A DNA stretch of 64,000 nt from Azolla caroliniana (taxonomy: Eukaryota; Polypodiophyta): NCBI GenBank assembly GCA_043228905.1, contig JBHGNT010000007.1, forward strand, positions 15,500,001 to 15,564,000. The letters are read 5' to 3'. The notes beneath the pieces are model-generated. The model searched no databases and was not told the DNA's origin. It saw nothing but the letters and a program-made list of their open reading frames with translations. The translations under genes were made by a program, and so were the position numbers. Positions 54,218 to 63,800 of the stretch are shown here, piece after piece; position 1 is the stretch's first letter, and the number at the start of each line of letters is the position of its first letter.

Positions 54218-56361
54218 AGAGGACTGCCAAGGCGTGGGGCCGCGACAGTCCGGATGCTCCGGAAAAACCCCACATCTGTACGATAAAACCGTGTACAATA
54301 GGTAGGAAATTTTGCTTCTCCGACAGCGGAGCATGGACGATGGTCGACATCACCGGCCGAGAGAAAACAAAGACGGAGGGGAGACTTCGGGCGTGCGGAG
54401 TTCTCGGCCCTGACGAAGGAATCAACGGAGCCGTGGAGGCGGTCTCCTTCGACGACACCTTGGGGATGTTGGGGAAGGTAGTCGAAGAAGACCTTAACGA
54501 AGACCGGACGATACCGGTATGTTCCGAAGAAATGTACGAAGTCATCGCGGACTTCGGTCGAGGGCTCGAGTCGGAACGGACGGCCCGAGTGAGCACCAAG
54601 TACAAGACGGTGGACCGGAAGGTGAGGCCAGTTGCGGCGCCCTTACCGGAGGGCAGCGAATCCCGAATCAAAGGGGTTGCATCGGACCCCAGCTTACGAG
54701 ATCCGGCCTGCATAGGACACACCTTCACCAACGAGACGCTCCGCGAGCTGAAGATCGGTGGGGGCGGGTTCCTACTGCCGATGGAGGAAGACCGGTTCCG
54801 GAGAATGCTCGGAAGGCACGGGAAAGCCTTCGCATTCTCGCCGGAGGAAATCGGGTGCGTGGACCCGACGATCGTAGAGCCGATGGTGATATTCACGGTA
54901 CCGCATGTACCGTGGAATCTCAAGCCAATTTCGGTTCCGAGAGCTCACATCCCGGAGTTGATGGAGCTGTTGAAGCAGAAAGTTGATATGGGCATTCTCG
55001 AGCCGTCGAGCGCCCCGTATTCAAACCGTTGGTTTACCGTGCCAAAGAAAAACGGATCATTGCGCTTCATTCAGGACCTGCAGCCGGTCAATAGAGTGAC
55101 CATTCGGAACGCAAAGATCGGACCGACCATAGACGAGTTCGCGGAGGCCTTCGCCGGAAGGTCGATTTACTCGGTCGGTGATCTATACTCAGGGTACGAC
55201 CAGTTCCAGCTAGCCGTGGAGAGCAGAGACATCACGACGATGCGAACTCCCCTCGGCCTAGTGCGGATGTGTACGCTGCCGCAAGGAGGGACCAACTCGG
55301 TGGCCCACATGGTGAATGCAATGAACAAGGTGCTGAGGGACTGCATCCCGGACATCACCATGCCGTTTCTAGACGACATCCCGATCAAGGGATGCCCGGT
55401 TGAAGAGAACGACGAGACGGTCGGGCCGGACGGATGCCGGCGATTCGTGATGGCGCACATCGACGACTGCGAGAAGGTGCTGCAAAGGCTAGAGGTTGCC
55501 AGGCTCACCTTCTCGGGGGAGAAATCAGCCTTCGGGCAATCGGAAATCATGGTGGTCGGACATTTGTGCGGGCCATATGGCCGGAAACCGTCTCCGGCAA
55601 AGGTAGAGGCCATCTCCGCGATGAAGCCTGACTGCAGCTCGGTCACGGAAGTACGAAGATTCTTGGGAGCATGCGCCTTCTACCACATATGGATCCCGCA
55701 TTACGCGCACGTCGCGGAGCCGCTGTATGGATTATTGAAGAAAGGGCGAAGATTCGAATGGCTAGACAAGCACGCGGAGTCGGTCCGGAAGCTGAAGGAG
55801 GCTCTTTCGGCAGCACCGGCGCTCCGAAAGGCTGTCTACGGGAAGGGCACCCCAGTGTACATAACGGTTGACACGAGTCCGACCGGAATCGGGTGGGTCG
55901 TCAACCAAGAAGACGAGGACGGCAATCGGTTTCCGATCCGATTCGGCGCGAAGGTCCTCAGCGAACGGCAGCGAGGATACGCCCAGGTTAAACGCGAACT
56001 CTGGGGTATCGTTTCGGCGGTGAAGGCCGACAAGGACTATCTGATCGGGACGGAGGTAATCATAGAGACGGATTGCATGCCGATTCTCGGCATGGTTTCC
56101 GGATGCGCGACGCCGGACCTGGCAATGCTCAGGTGGATAGCGTACATCAAGTCCCTAGACCCGGTAATACGACACATTTCCGGGAAAGACAACGCCATGG
56201 CCGACATGCTTTCAAGGGCGAGATTCGAGGACGAGGGCGGCATGGTCTCGGAGGACGAAGAGGTCGGCGTGGACTTCTTCGAGACTGCGTATGTAACAAC
56301 CGGCGGGACAAGCACTCCGGCGCTTAACGACTTCGACGCGAGCAAGTACGACGGGGAGTGA
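54178..56361 (+). CDS. Gypsy H reverse transcriptase and RNase H
   Basis: The frame is open from 54178, overlapping the protease end, with a first ATG at 54340. From that ATG: a spacer to about residue 185, RT about 190-400 with PWNLKPISVP, SNRWFTVPKKNGSLRFIQDL and the active site PFLDDIP near 340-346, then connection and RNase H about 505-630 with VDTSPTG, KRELWGI, ETDCMPI and GKDNAMADMLSRAR. All the expected acidic residues are present. It ends at TGA 56359-56361 in the linker before integrase. If used as pol it needs a -1 shift from protease. Confidence 0.87.
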   Translation, partial: PRFPRFRNPRGFLERTAKAWGRDSPDAPEKPHICTIKPCTIGRKFCFSDSGAWTMVDITGREKTKTEGRLRACGVLGPDEGINGAVEAVSFDDTLGMLGKVVEEDLNEDRTIPVCSEEMYEVIADFGRGLESERTARVSTKYKTVDRKVRPVAAPLPEGSESRIKGVASDPSLRDPACIGHTFTNETLRELKIGGGGFLLPMEEDRFRRMLGRHGKAFAFSPEEIGCVDPTIVEPMVIFTVPHVPWNLKPISVPRAHIPELMELLKQKVDMGILEPSSAPYSNRWFTVPKKNGSLRFIQDLQPVNRVTIRNAKIGPTIDEFAEAFAGRSIYSVGDLYSGYDQFQLAVESRDITTMRTPLGLVRMCTLPQGGTNSVAHMVNAMNKVLRDCIPDITMPFLDDIPIKGCPVEENDETVGPDGCRRFVMAHIDDCEKVLQRLEVARLTFSGEKSAFGQSEIMVVGHLCGPYGRKPSPAKVEAISAMKPDCSSVTEVRRFLGACAFYHIWIPHYAHVAEPLYGLLKKGRRFEWLDKHAESVRKLKEALSAAPALRKAVYGKGTPVYITVDTSPTGIGWVVNQEDEDGNRFPIRFGAKVLSERQRGYAQVKRELWGIVSAVKADKDYLIGTEVIIETDCMPILGMVSGCATPDLAMLRWIAYIKSLDPVIRHISGKDNAMADMLSRARFEDEGGMVSEDEEVGVDFFETAYVTTGGTSTPALNDFDASKYDGE

Positions 56362-57696
56362 CTGCAGATCGGTGGGTTTTTGAAGACAATGACGCCCGAT
56401 GCGTCATGGACGAAGGACGAGGCCAACCGGATCCGGAGGAAAGCGTACCGGTTCTTTCTCCGGGATGGCTACCTATGGAAGCACCCGAAGAAGAGGGACG
56501 GCGCTCCGCTCCGGGTGGTGGCGATGAAGGAAGAACAGGAGGAGCTGCTGACGGCCTACCACGACAGCCCTTGGGCTGGACACCGTGGAACATGGGCTAC
56601 GTTTGAGAAACTGAAGGGGAAGTATTGGTGGCCGGGGCAGTACCAGGACGTGCATCGGTTCGTGACAACTTGCGAGAGCTGTCAGATGCACTCCATAGTC
56701 CGACATCGGGACGAGCTTCACCCCACGTACCCTCCGACCATCCACTTCAAATGGATGGTAGATCTGGTAACGATGCCAATGGGAGTAGGACAGATGCGGT
56801 ACCTGGTCCTAGCGCGGGAGGATCTGACGAACCAGGTGGAAGGCCGGGCCCTTCTGAACAAAACGACCGCGGCCGTATGTCGGTTCCTAATCGAAGACGT
56901 GATATGCCGGTACGGGTGCGTCGGGAGGATCGTGGCTGACCGAGGGGAGTTGGACGCCGAAGAAGCCGCGGAGCTGTTCGACCGGCTGGGAGTCAAGCTC
57001 TCGCTCACCACTGCGTACAATCCGGAGGCGAATGGGAAGGTGGAGCGCGGACACGGGCCGATCGTCAAGGCGTTGGTTCGGGCATGTGGAGGCCAAGTCG
57101 GTAACTGGCCGCGGCTGCTACCTTATGCTTTGTGGGCAGACCGGACCACGCACAGTTCGGTAACCGGGTACATGCCGACGGAGCTCATGTTCGGCCAGAA
57201 GCCGATCATGCCGATGGAACGGACGATCTCCTCATGGGCAACGGTCGATTGGAGGGACGAGATGAGCCGGGAGGAGTTGTTGGCCGCGCGTATACGACAA
57301 CTCGAGCGGAGACCGGAGGACGTGGAACTGGCTGCGGAGAGGCTCCGGGTGGCGAGGGAGCAGAACAAAGCCAGGTTCGACCGAACGCACCGGCTCCGAC
57401 CGAAGAAAATCGAAGAAGGTGACTGGGTGCTCGTCTACGATAGCAGCCTCGACAACCAGCACCGGGCTACACGGAAGTTTGCACGAAGGTGGTTCGGGCC
57501 TTACGTGGTACGGAGCGCCAATGACAACGGGACATATCACCTGGCGGAACTTGACGGCACGAGAGTGGCGATACCGGTGGCAGGAAAGCGGATCAAAGCG
57601 TTCAAGAAGCGACATGACGACGAGCCGGACCCGGCTCTCCTAGTCAGCAGTGACGAACGATCCGGAAACGAGGAAGAACCGACGGGCGAGGAATGA
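56362..57696 (+). CDS. Gypsy H integrase
   Basis: Open in the same register as RT/RNase H directly after the TGA, with the first ATG at 56380. The N-terminal zinc finger spans HDSPWAGH...CESC (about residues 55-105). The DDE core has VDLV near 126, VADRGELD near 186 and NGKVERGH near 220. A GPY/F-type module WFGPYVV lies near 370. There is no chromodomain. It joins viral-like DNA ends to the target site. The linker Phe in relative G' occupies the position of the TGA, so the TGA is probably a Trp codon mutated to stop. Confidence 0.87.
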   Translation: MQIGGFLKTMTPDASWTKDEANRIRRKAYRFFLRDGYLWKHPKKRDGAPLRVVAMKEEQEELLTAYHDSPWAGHRGTWATFEKLKGKYWWPGQYQDVHRFVTTCESCQMHSIVRHRDELHPTYPPTIHFKWMVDLVTMPMGVGQMRYLVLAREDLTNQVEGRALLNKTTAAVCRFLIEDVICRYGCVGRIVADRGELDAEEAAELFDRLGVKLSLTTAYNPEANGKVERGHGPIVKALVRACGGQVGNWPRLLPYALWADRTTHSSVTGYMPTELMFGQKPIMPMERTISSWATVDWRDEMSREELLAARIRQLERRPEDVELAAERLRVAREQNKARFDRTHRLRPKKIEEGDWVLVYDSSLDNQHRATRKFARRWFGPYVVRSANDNGTYHLAELDGTRVAIPVAGKRIKAFKKRHDDEPDPALLVSSDERSGNEEEPTGEE

Positions 57697-57767
57697 AGAC
57701 GGGCCGGTTTTCTCCGTCCCAACTCTCTTGGCGCATGCCGGAGGATGCGCGGTTAGGTGGGGGCGGA

Positions 57768-58556
57768 TGTCGTGAAGAAAACCGTCCATAGGCGGAATCG
57801 GCGCACCAAGGCGTGGGAACCGGTTCTTCGCGCGCGCACGCTCCAAGTTGTACATAGAAGCGAATTAGGAGGATAATCGGCAGGAACGGGCCCTAACTCA
57901 AGTGGAGACAAAGACCGCGCGAACAGTCTTTTCGGTCGCGCGCGCGAACTGTACGAGTCGGCGGCGTAACTACGCGGATGCGTGAAAAACGGAGCGGATC
58001 CCTGTCCAAAGGGGACAGGGAATAAAGCTGACATGACGGCCTGCTCGTCGGCCTATATAAGGAGCAGGAAAGAGCTGTTGCAGAGATCTCAGGCGGAGAG
58101 GACGAAGTGCTGCCGGACCGTTTCTGGACGCTTCTCTCTCTCTCTCTGTGTTTCCTTCCTTCTCGAGCTCCATAGCTTCTGTGCAGGGTTCCGAGGAAAC
58201 CCGCTGTTTCGAGGAACGCCCGAGTGCTTCCGGCAGCACCTCCGACCTGCTACCCCGTTTGAGCGTCGAAGCGAACAGGCATCGGCATCTGTTCGCCGGC
58301 CTGTTCGGTTGTAACAACCTGTGCCCCATCGAGGGTTGTAGTCGTGTTAGCCATTTTTGTTAATACACATATTTAGTCATTCGCACCTGTCTGTGTCGGT
58401 GTCTGTTCGCGTTCTCCGTGCTGAAGGGCCGTGTCCCTGCGTATCCCCGGTCCTGCGTAGCCGGTTCTCTCTCTTTCTCCTCCCTTGCTTGCTCTTTGGT
58501 TCGAGACCCCCGCGGTCCCGCCTCATTTTCACACGCACTTGCGTAATATCTCGACA
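57768..58556 (+). repeat. Gypsy H 3' LTR
   Basis: 789 bp, identical to the 5' LTR by eye except for one block near 58195-58203. It is followed by ACGG and the rest of solo LTR K. Confidence 0.93.
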
Positions 58557-58861
58557 ACGGACAACTAAATGTCAAGATATGAGGGTATAAAGTTTGTGAA
58601 AGGAAAAGAGAAAATTGTGAGATATCCCACATAGGCACGACAAATACGGCTCTCATCATATATGAGGTAGAGCAAAAGATATTATCTTTGTGTCTATGTG
58701 TGGAGCATAGAGAGTTCAAGGTAACTTGAACTAAGAGTGGAGGTGGGCTAGTTACTCGTAAAGGGGTTTGGCCAACCAAAACTGGACCGGCGATGGAGCC
58801 GGTGAGAGACCGACATCCGGCAAGGCACCGGTAACTGACGAACCGGTGTCCGGCGACTAGA

Positions 58862-58901
58862 TAAATAAATATATAAATATATATACATATATACATATAC
58901 A
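58862..58901. repeat. (TA)n-rich tract
   Basis: Imperfect ATATA/TACATA tract directly after the tRNA-like sequence on the minus strand. It could be the A/T-rich tail of a SINE-type insertion. Confidence 0.7.
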
Positions 58902-58973
58902 GGGAGGGCAAGTAAGGATTCAAACCTTGCACCTCCGAGTTAGGAGTCAATTGGCTTACCATTAAGCCATGCC
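58902..58973 (-). other. tRNA-Arg(CCT)-like sequence (SINE head or tRNA relic)
   Basis: On the minus strand a 72-base segment has an A-box TGGCTTAATGG, a B-box GGTTTGAATCC (one change from GGTTCGAATCC) and a loop CTCCTAA in the anticodon position, which would read CCT. The D arm GCTT/AAGC pairs well. The anticodon and acceptor stems are poorly paired, so this is not a functional tRNA gene. The AT-rich tail suggests a tRNA-derived SINE head or retro-inserted tRNA inside LTR K. Confidence 0.6.
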
Positions 58974-59147
58974 ATTTAGTTAAATTTATATTTCTATCAT
59001 TGTACTTTTACGTGTAAATTCTCATACATGAGAGCTAAAATGAGTGACATGGTTATCATGCACCACATGTAATACATAAGCGCCAAATGGCAAGCATGCA
59101 TTTTATGCATGTCTTGTACCCTCACATGCATCATATGCATGAGAGCA

Positions 59148-59160
59148 TCTATAAAAGAAG
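59148..59160 (+). promoter_or_regulatory. TATA box of solo LTR K
   Basis: CTATAAAAGAAGG, followed by a pyrimidine-rich leader. It sits about 280 bp before the LTR end, a normal place for an LTR promoter. Confidence 0.45.
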
Positions 59161-59432
59161 GAAGGGGGAGGAGAAAAAACGTTTTTTTTATGAAATTAAG
59201 AAGAAGAAATTCGTTATCAAATTGATCGTGTAACTTGTTTCTTAAATCCAAAGATAAAACTTCAATCAATCTCTCTCAATCGTACAATCTCAACTTCTCT
59301 CTTTCCCAATCTATCTTAAGTACTTTCTCGCCAAAGCTTGCGCCAAAGCTTGTACCGACTTTGAATCCTTCCGGTCCAGAACCCTGGCGGTTCTGCCTCA
59401 CGATCCTCACGTAGTGACGGATCTTCACGACA

Positions 59433-60541
59433 CCGTTGAAAGGTGATGTCCCACAAAGGGTGTGGACAAGAAAGGATGTCTCCTACGGACACCTGAGGGT
59501 GTTCGGATGCCTAGGGTACATGCATGTAGCTAAGGATAAGATGTTAAAGCTCGACAGTAAGTCGAAACCATGCATATTCATGGGATACTCAGAAGATGAG
59601 TTTGGTTATAGGCAATGGGACCTAGTCGACAAGAAGGTAGTGAGGAGTCGGGACGTAGTCTTCTTGGAAGACAAGACCATAGAGGACTAGAAGCAACAAA
59701 AGTCAGAATCGACTAACCAATCAACCTCCACTACTATCTACTTGAGGCCAAGTGAACCAACACAGATAGTTGTTTGGAGACAGCTAGTCGGCACAGCCGA
59801 ATCCGAGTCAGTTGGCTTGGAGAGACCGATCGACTATGATTCTGAGTCGAAAGAGCTGTTAAGATCGATCGAGATACGAGTTGGAGTCGTCCAATATGGA
59901 TTTGGAGATCGAACAATTGGATGTCAAGACAACATTCTTGCACGGGGAGCTGGATGAAGAGATTTACATGCAACAACCCGAAGGTTTTGAGGAGAACGGG
60001 AAAGAGAACCTGGTGTGTCAACTGAAGAAAAGCTTTTATGGGTTGAAACAAGCTCCACGCCAATGATACAAGAAGTTCAAGTCCTTCATGGTAGAACATA
60101 GGTTCCAGAAAACACAAGCTGATCACTGTGTGTTCGTCAAAAGGTACGACGAAGGTGACTTCTTGATTCTCTTATTATATGTAGATGACATGTTGATAGA
60201 TTGTCAAGATACAAGGAAGATCGGAAACTTGATGAAAGCTCTCCGCAAATCTTAGGGAAAGATTTTGGACTGGCTAAACAAATCTTAGGGATGCACATAG
60301 TTCAAGATAGAACTAAGAAAGTGTTGTGGTTGTCACAAGAGAAATATGTGATTAAGATCCTAGAAAGATTCAACATGTCAGAAGCAAAGCCGATCGGCTC
60401 TGTGTTACTGACTAACTGCAAGTTAAATGCAAAGCAATGCCCGAGAGGGGAGAAAGAAAAGGTTGAGATGAGGAAAATACCATATGCCTCAGCCGTCAGC
60501 AGCTTAATGTATGCTATGGTCTATACGAGACCATACATAGC
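59433..60541 (+). pseudogene. Copia I integrase end to RT, piece 3
   Basis: Resumes in integrase with GDVPQRVWTRKDVSYGHLRVFG. A TAG near 59688 and frameshifts follow. RT blocks at 59890-60200 include [21 protein letters not shown] and YVDDMLI near 60177. After a gap the RT end reads LGMHIVQDRTKK and LSQEKYVIKILERFNMSEAKPIG near 60285-60400. Copia L interrupts it after AMVYTRPYI at 60541. A deletion removed part of the RT fingers between 59750 and 59890. Confidence 0.83.
60537..60541. repeat. Copia L target site, left copy (ATAGC)
   Basis: The five bases before the LTR. The matching right copy is not within the window. Confidence 0.4.
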
Positions 60542-60943
60542 TGTTGAGATACAAGCTCAACATTGGCTGGATTGGTGCGTAAATCGGCGCGTAAACCGGT
60601 GCGCAACAAGAGGCCGGATCGGTGCGGAAATCGGGAGGCCACTGAACAGATATATCACGAGGGAATATATTTGGGAGTTAGTGTAGGAGCTCAGTTATGA
60701 GCATTGAAGTATGTGTCAATACTTCTGTCAGTCCGTATGGACTTGTATAAAAGTGCTCTCTAAGCACATCCTATGTATAAAGAGTTTTTACACATTATTT
60801 TGAGCTCAGTTTCTTCTGTGTCTTATTTTTTTTCCCTCTCTGCCTCTCTCGCGTACAACGTCTCTTAAGCTCTCCATTAAACCTGTTGTTTCCTCTTGTC
60901 GGTATTTTGTGTGTCATATAGCTTTCGCACGTTACGTTTTACA
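60542..60943 (+). repeat. Copia L 5' LTR
   Basis: 402 bp from TGTTGAGATACAAGC to CGTTTTACA, directly followed by the primer site TGGTATCAGAGC at 60944-60955. It has a TATA box TATAAAAG near 60735 and a palindrome AGTCCGTATGGACT immediately upstream of it. Confidence 0.82.
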
Positions 60944-61042
60944 TGGTATCAGAGCGCGAGGGTTGAGAACCTTTGCAGCCAATTTCAGCTCGAAACACAC
61001 ACAAAAAAAAACCTAATCTCGGTGAAGAACAGAAAGGAAAAA

Positions 61043-63800
61043 ATGGATAGAGGTATGTCTAGTTCGCTTCCAACTGAGAAGCTCGACAAAAGTAACTACG
61101 CATCTTGGTCATACAAGATGCACCAGTACTTGCTTGGACATGGATACTGGAGCTATGTCGATAGAGCGAATAATGTAGCACTCGAATCGACACACAGAGA
61201 CTTCCCAGCCTGGGAACAGTCAGCGAGCAGAGTTCTCTACTGCTTCGCGTCCTGTGTGAGCAAACAACTCTTGAGCTACATTCGGGATGCAAGAACGCCA
61301 AAGGATGCTTGGGGAAATCTGAAAAAGTTTTTTGCCGCAAGTACCACAACCAGGAAGCTCCAACTCCGACAAGAGTTGAGCAATGTGCGTCAACGCGACA
61401 TGACGGTGGCTGACTACACCTCCAAGATAAAGGATATCTGTGACTCCCTCACCTCCATCGATGTGAACGTTGAGGAGGGTGAAATGGTGCAGATCTGCCT
61501 CGGAGGATTGGCATCAAAGTTCAGAGCATTCCGAACTGCTATTTGTACAAGGGAGAATACGCCGTCGTTTTTCGACTTGTAGTCGATGCTCCTTGTAGAG
61601 GAGAATCACGTGGGTGCGTCGACAAGTACGCACGCCGACAGTAAGATGTTGTACATGGAGGGAGTTAGGCCCCGTGGTCGTGGTGGACGAGGCGAGTCGG
61701 CACGCAATTGAGGTGGCCGACGGGAGCAAGAAGAAGGCATTGTGGTGATGTTGACAGCAATTCCGGACCCTCCGGAAGCAAGGGGAGTTGAGGAGGCGAC
61801 GAAAACCGGCAAGGGAAACACGCCGCGGAATGCTGGTATTGTCACAAGAAAGGCCACAAGGAGAGCGAGTGCTGGAAGAAGCGTGCCGATTCGGAGAAAA
61901 CCGGATCCGGATCCGGACTGACTGAACAAGGAAATCGGCAGCGGATGCACTACGCCCAAGGATCCGAAAAAGTCGGAAAGGGGGCAGCCTTCGTGACAAG
62001 ACATGAAGCGAACTCGATGAAGAAGACCACCCCGAAATCAGGCGAAGTGTGATACGTTGACTCCGGAGTGTCACACCATAAAGAGTGGTTCTCATATCTA
62101 GAGAAACCGGAACAACAGGGAGTAGTCACAACAGGAGACGACCCTCCACATCTGATCATACATGTCGGTTAAGTTCCCCTCAGCCATGTTGGGCAAAAAG
62201 GGAAGCTAATGAACGTGTTACACGTCCCCACAATTACGATGATTTTGGTTTCGGTCGAACATATCGTCGACTAGGGGATGCAAGTCCGGTTCACGCATCT
62301 CGGGTGCTTCATCGAGGAAGAAGGCCAAGTTATTGCGCAAGGGCGCAGAGATGGGAGGATGTTCATCCTCGACACCAATGACATAGACACCGCCATGTTT
62401 GCGAAAGGGCAAAAAGTTGAGTCAAATATCGACTTGTGGCATAAGAGGATAGGCCACCTCAACTACGAAAGGCTTCTGGACTTGCAATCTGTTCGGATTG
62501 CCGAAATTCAATGGTTGAAAGGCCCAAATTTGTGAAGCGAGCCAGCCAGGGAAGCAACACCGACTTCCTTTCCCCAATGAGCGTAATTGGAGCCGAAATA
62601 AGCTCGACTTGATACATTCATATGTATGGGGACTGGCACAGAATGTGAGTCTTGGTGCAAGTCGATATTTCGTCTCCTTCATCGACGACTACACCTGACA
62701 CACATGGATCTACCTCATCGAAAAGAAGAGTGAAGTCTTCGACTGTTTCTAGAACCTCAAAAATCTTGTCGAAAGGGAAATAGGGAGGAAGATCAAGTGC
62801 CTGCGGTTGGATGGCGAAATAGAGTACTTTTCCGGCCAATTCAACAGTTATTTGCAACAAATGGGAATTCGGCACGAATTCAGTTGCGGGTATACGTTGG
62901 AGGAAAACAGCGTAGCCGAAAGGAAGAATCGGTTGGTTGTGGAAGCGGTGCAGGCAATGCTGGAAGAAAGAGCATGCCCAAGTTCTATTGGGCCAAAGCG
63001 GTCCGAACCGCGGTCTACATCCAGAATCGGATCGGCGAAAAAGTGTCGGCACATGAGTTGTTTTTCGGAAGGAAGCCGAATCTACGACACTTGAGGGTTT
63101 TCAGTAGCATCGCATATGTGCATGTGCTGAAGGAGAAGCGGAGGAAGCTAGACGCGAAAGCCAAGAAGTGTATCTTGGTCGACTACTCGGATGAATAGAA
63201 GGGTTATAAGTGTTATAACCCCCGAACCAAACAAGCTCGCGTATGTCACGATGTTGTGTTCGATGAGTCCGCGTCTTGGTATTTGCCTCCGACTCTGGAC
63301 CCCAACTCCAATTCGAGTTCTGAAGCTGAGGTCAACGAGGCTGAGATGCCTCCTCATGAACGCGAAATCCAAACTCTTGAATAGAGTTCGATCTCATTTC
63401 TGCTAAGTGGACGAATGAGGGATTGAGTCAATTTGACCAGTCAGATGAAGTGTCAGCGAGTAGTGGAGACTCGGCCTTGCATTCCCCGCACAGGAAGCCG
63501 AAGAGATGGCTTACGCGCAAAGAAAAGGGAAAGAAGAAGATGTCGGAGTATGGCACGGATAGGGATGAGTCAGATCGATGCGAATCCGAATCCGAGAAGA
63601 GCGATGACGGACCTTCAACAACGAAGTCCGCGTTGGCCGGAATGGCCTCAACATTGGCTAATGCGCAATTACACTGATCTACCCGCCAAAAGAACCCTGT
63701 TGTGCAGTTCGGATACAACGAGTACATGGCACATCACTCTACGTACCTGACACGCGTAGCGGAAGTGCGTGAGCCGGAGAGGTACGGAAACACAAAGTCA
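61043..63800 (+). pseudogene. Copia L gag, protease and integrase, disrupted
   Basis: Gag starts at the ATG at 61043 and is open for 180 codons to TAG at 61580-61582, with LDKSNYASWSYKMHQYL near residue 13 and WEQSAS near 55. A zinc knuckle CWYCHKKGHKESEC lies near 61832-61873. The protease VDSGVSHH lies near 62055. GAG-pre-integrase DLWHKRIGHLNYERLL is near 62433. The integrase has FIDDYT near 62680, LDGEIEYF near 62805 and NSVAERKNR near 62907, with frameshifts near 62960. The linker before RT contains FGYNEYMAHHSTYL-like residues near 63700. Stops occur near 62049, 62535, 62697 and 63198. Confidence 0.83.

Larger units (their letters stand above)
51255..58556 (+). mobile_element. Ty3/gypsy element H, full length
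   Basis: 7.3 kb with LTRs 51255-52045 and 57768-58556, a primer site TGGTGAACCCGACGTG (not the Met type) at 52051, gag, protease, RT-RNase H and integrase regions, and a polypurine tract GGTGGGGGCGGA (57757-57767). It is GC-rich throughout, unlike its AT-rich surroundings. There is no chromodomain. Related decayed copies are G and G'. The LTRs differ by a single small block near 51680 / 58195, so the insertion is young. Confidence 0.93.
51092..59432 (+). mobile_element. Solo LTR K, split by gypsy H
   Basis: Parts 51092-51254 and 58557-59432, about 1.03 kb without gypsy H. The ends are a perfect 12-bp inverted repeat TGTCGTGAAGAT / ATCTTCACGACA. The first 11 bases equal the start of the gypsy H LTR, so K probably belongs to the same broad gypsy group. 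A TATA box (TATAAAAG, about 59151) and a leader lie in the right part. There is no internal coding sequence. Confidence 0.75.
43246..60541 (+). mobile_element. Ty1/copia element I, split by three insertions
   Basis: Visible parts: 5' LTR 43246-43826, primer site 43830-43841, gag start 43855-44247, gag to integrase 49586-51091, integrase to RT 59433-60541. Copia J, solo LTR K (with gypsy H inside) and copia L interrupt it at 44248, 51092 and 60542. Its 3' LTR lies outside the window. The pieces are in order and resume at matching residues, which supports a single original element inserted into gypsy G'. Confidence 0.88.
60542..63800 (+). mobile_element. Ty1/copia element L, partial
   Basis: 5' LTR, primer site, gag, protease, integrase and the linker before RT are recognisable. 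Similarity to copia C (same lineage) ends near 63800, before the RT core. No 3' LTR is present in the window. Confidence 0.82.

Noticed and set aside
56359-56361. Programmed TGA read-through before integrase in gypsy H
   Set aside because: The relative G' has a sense codon there, so a mutated Trp codon is the simpler explanation.
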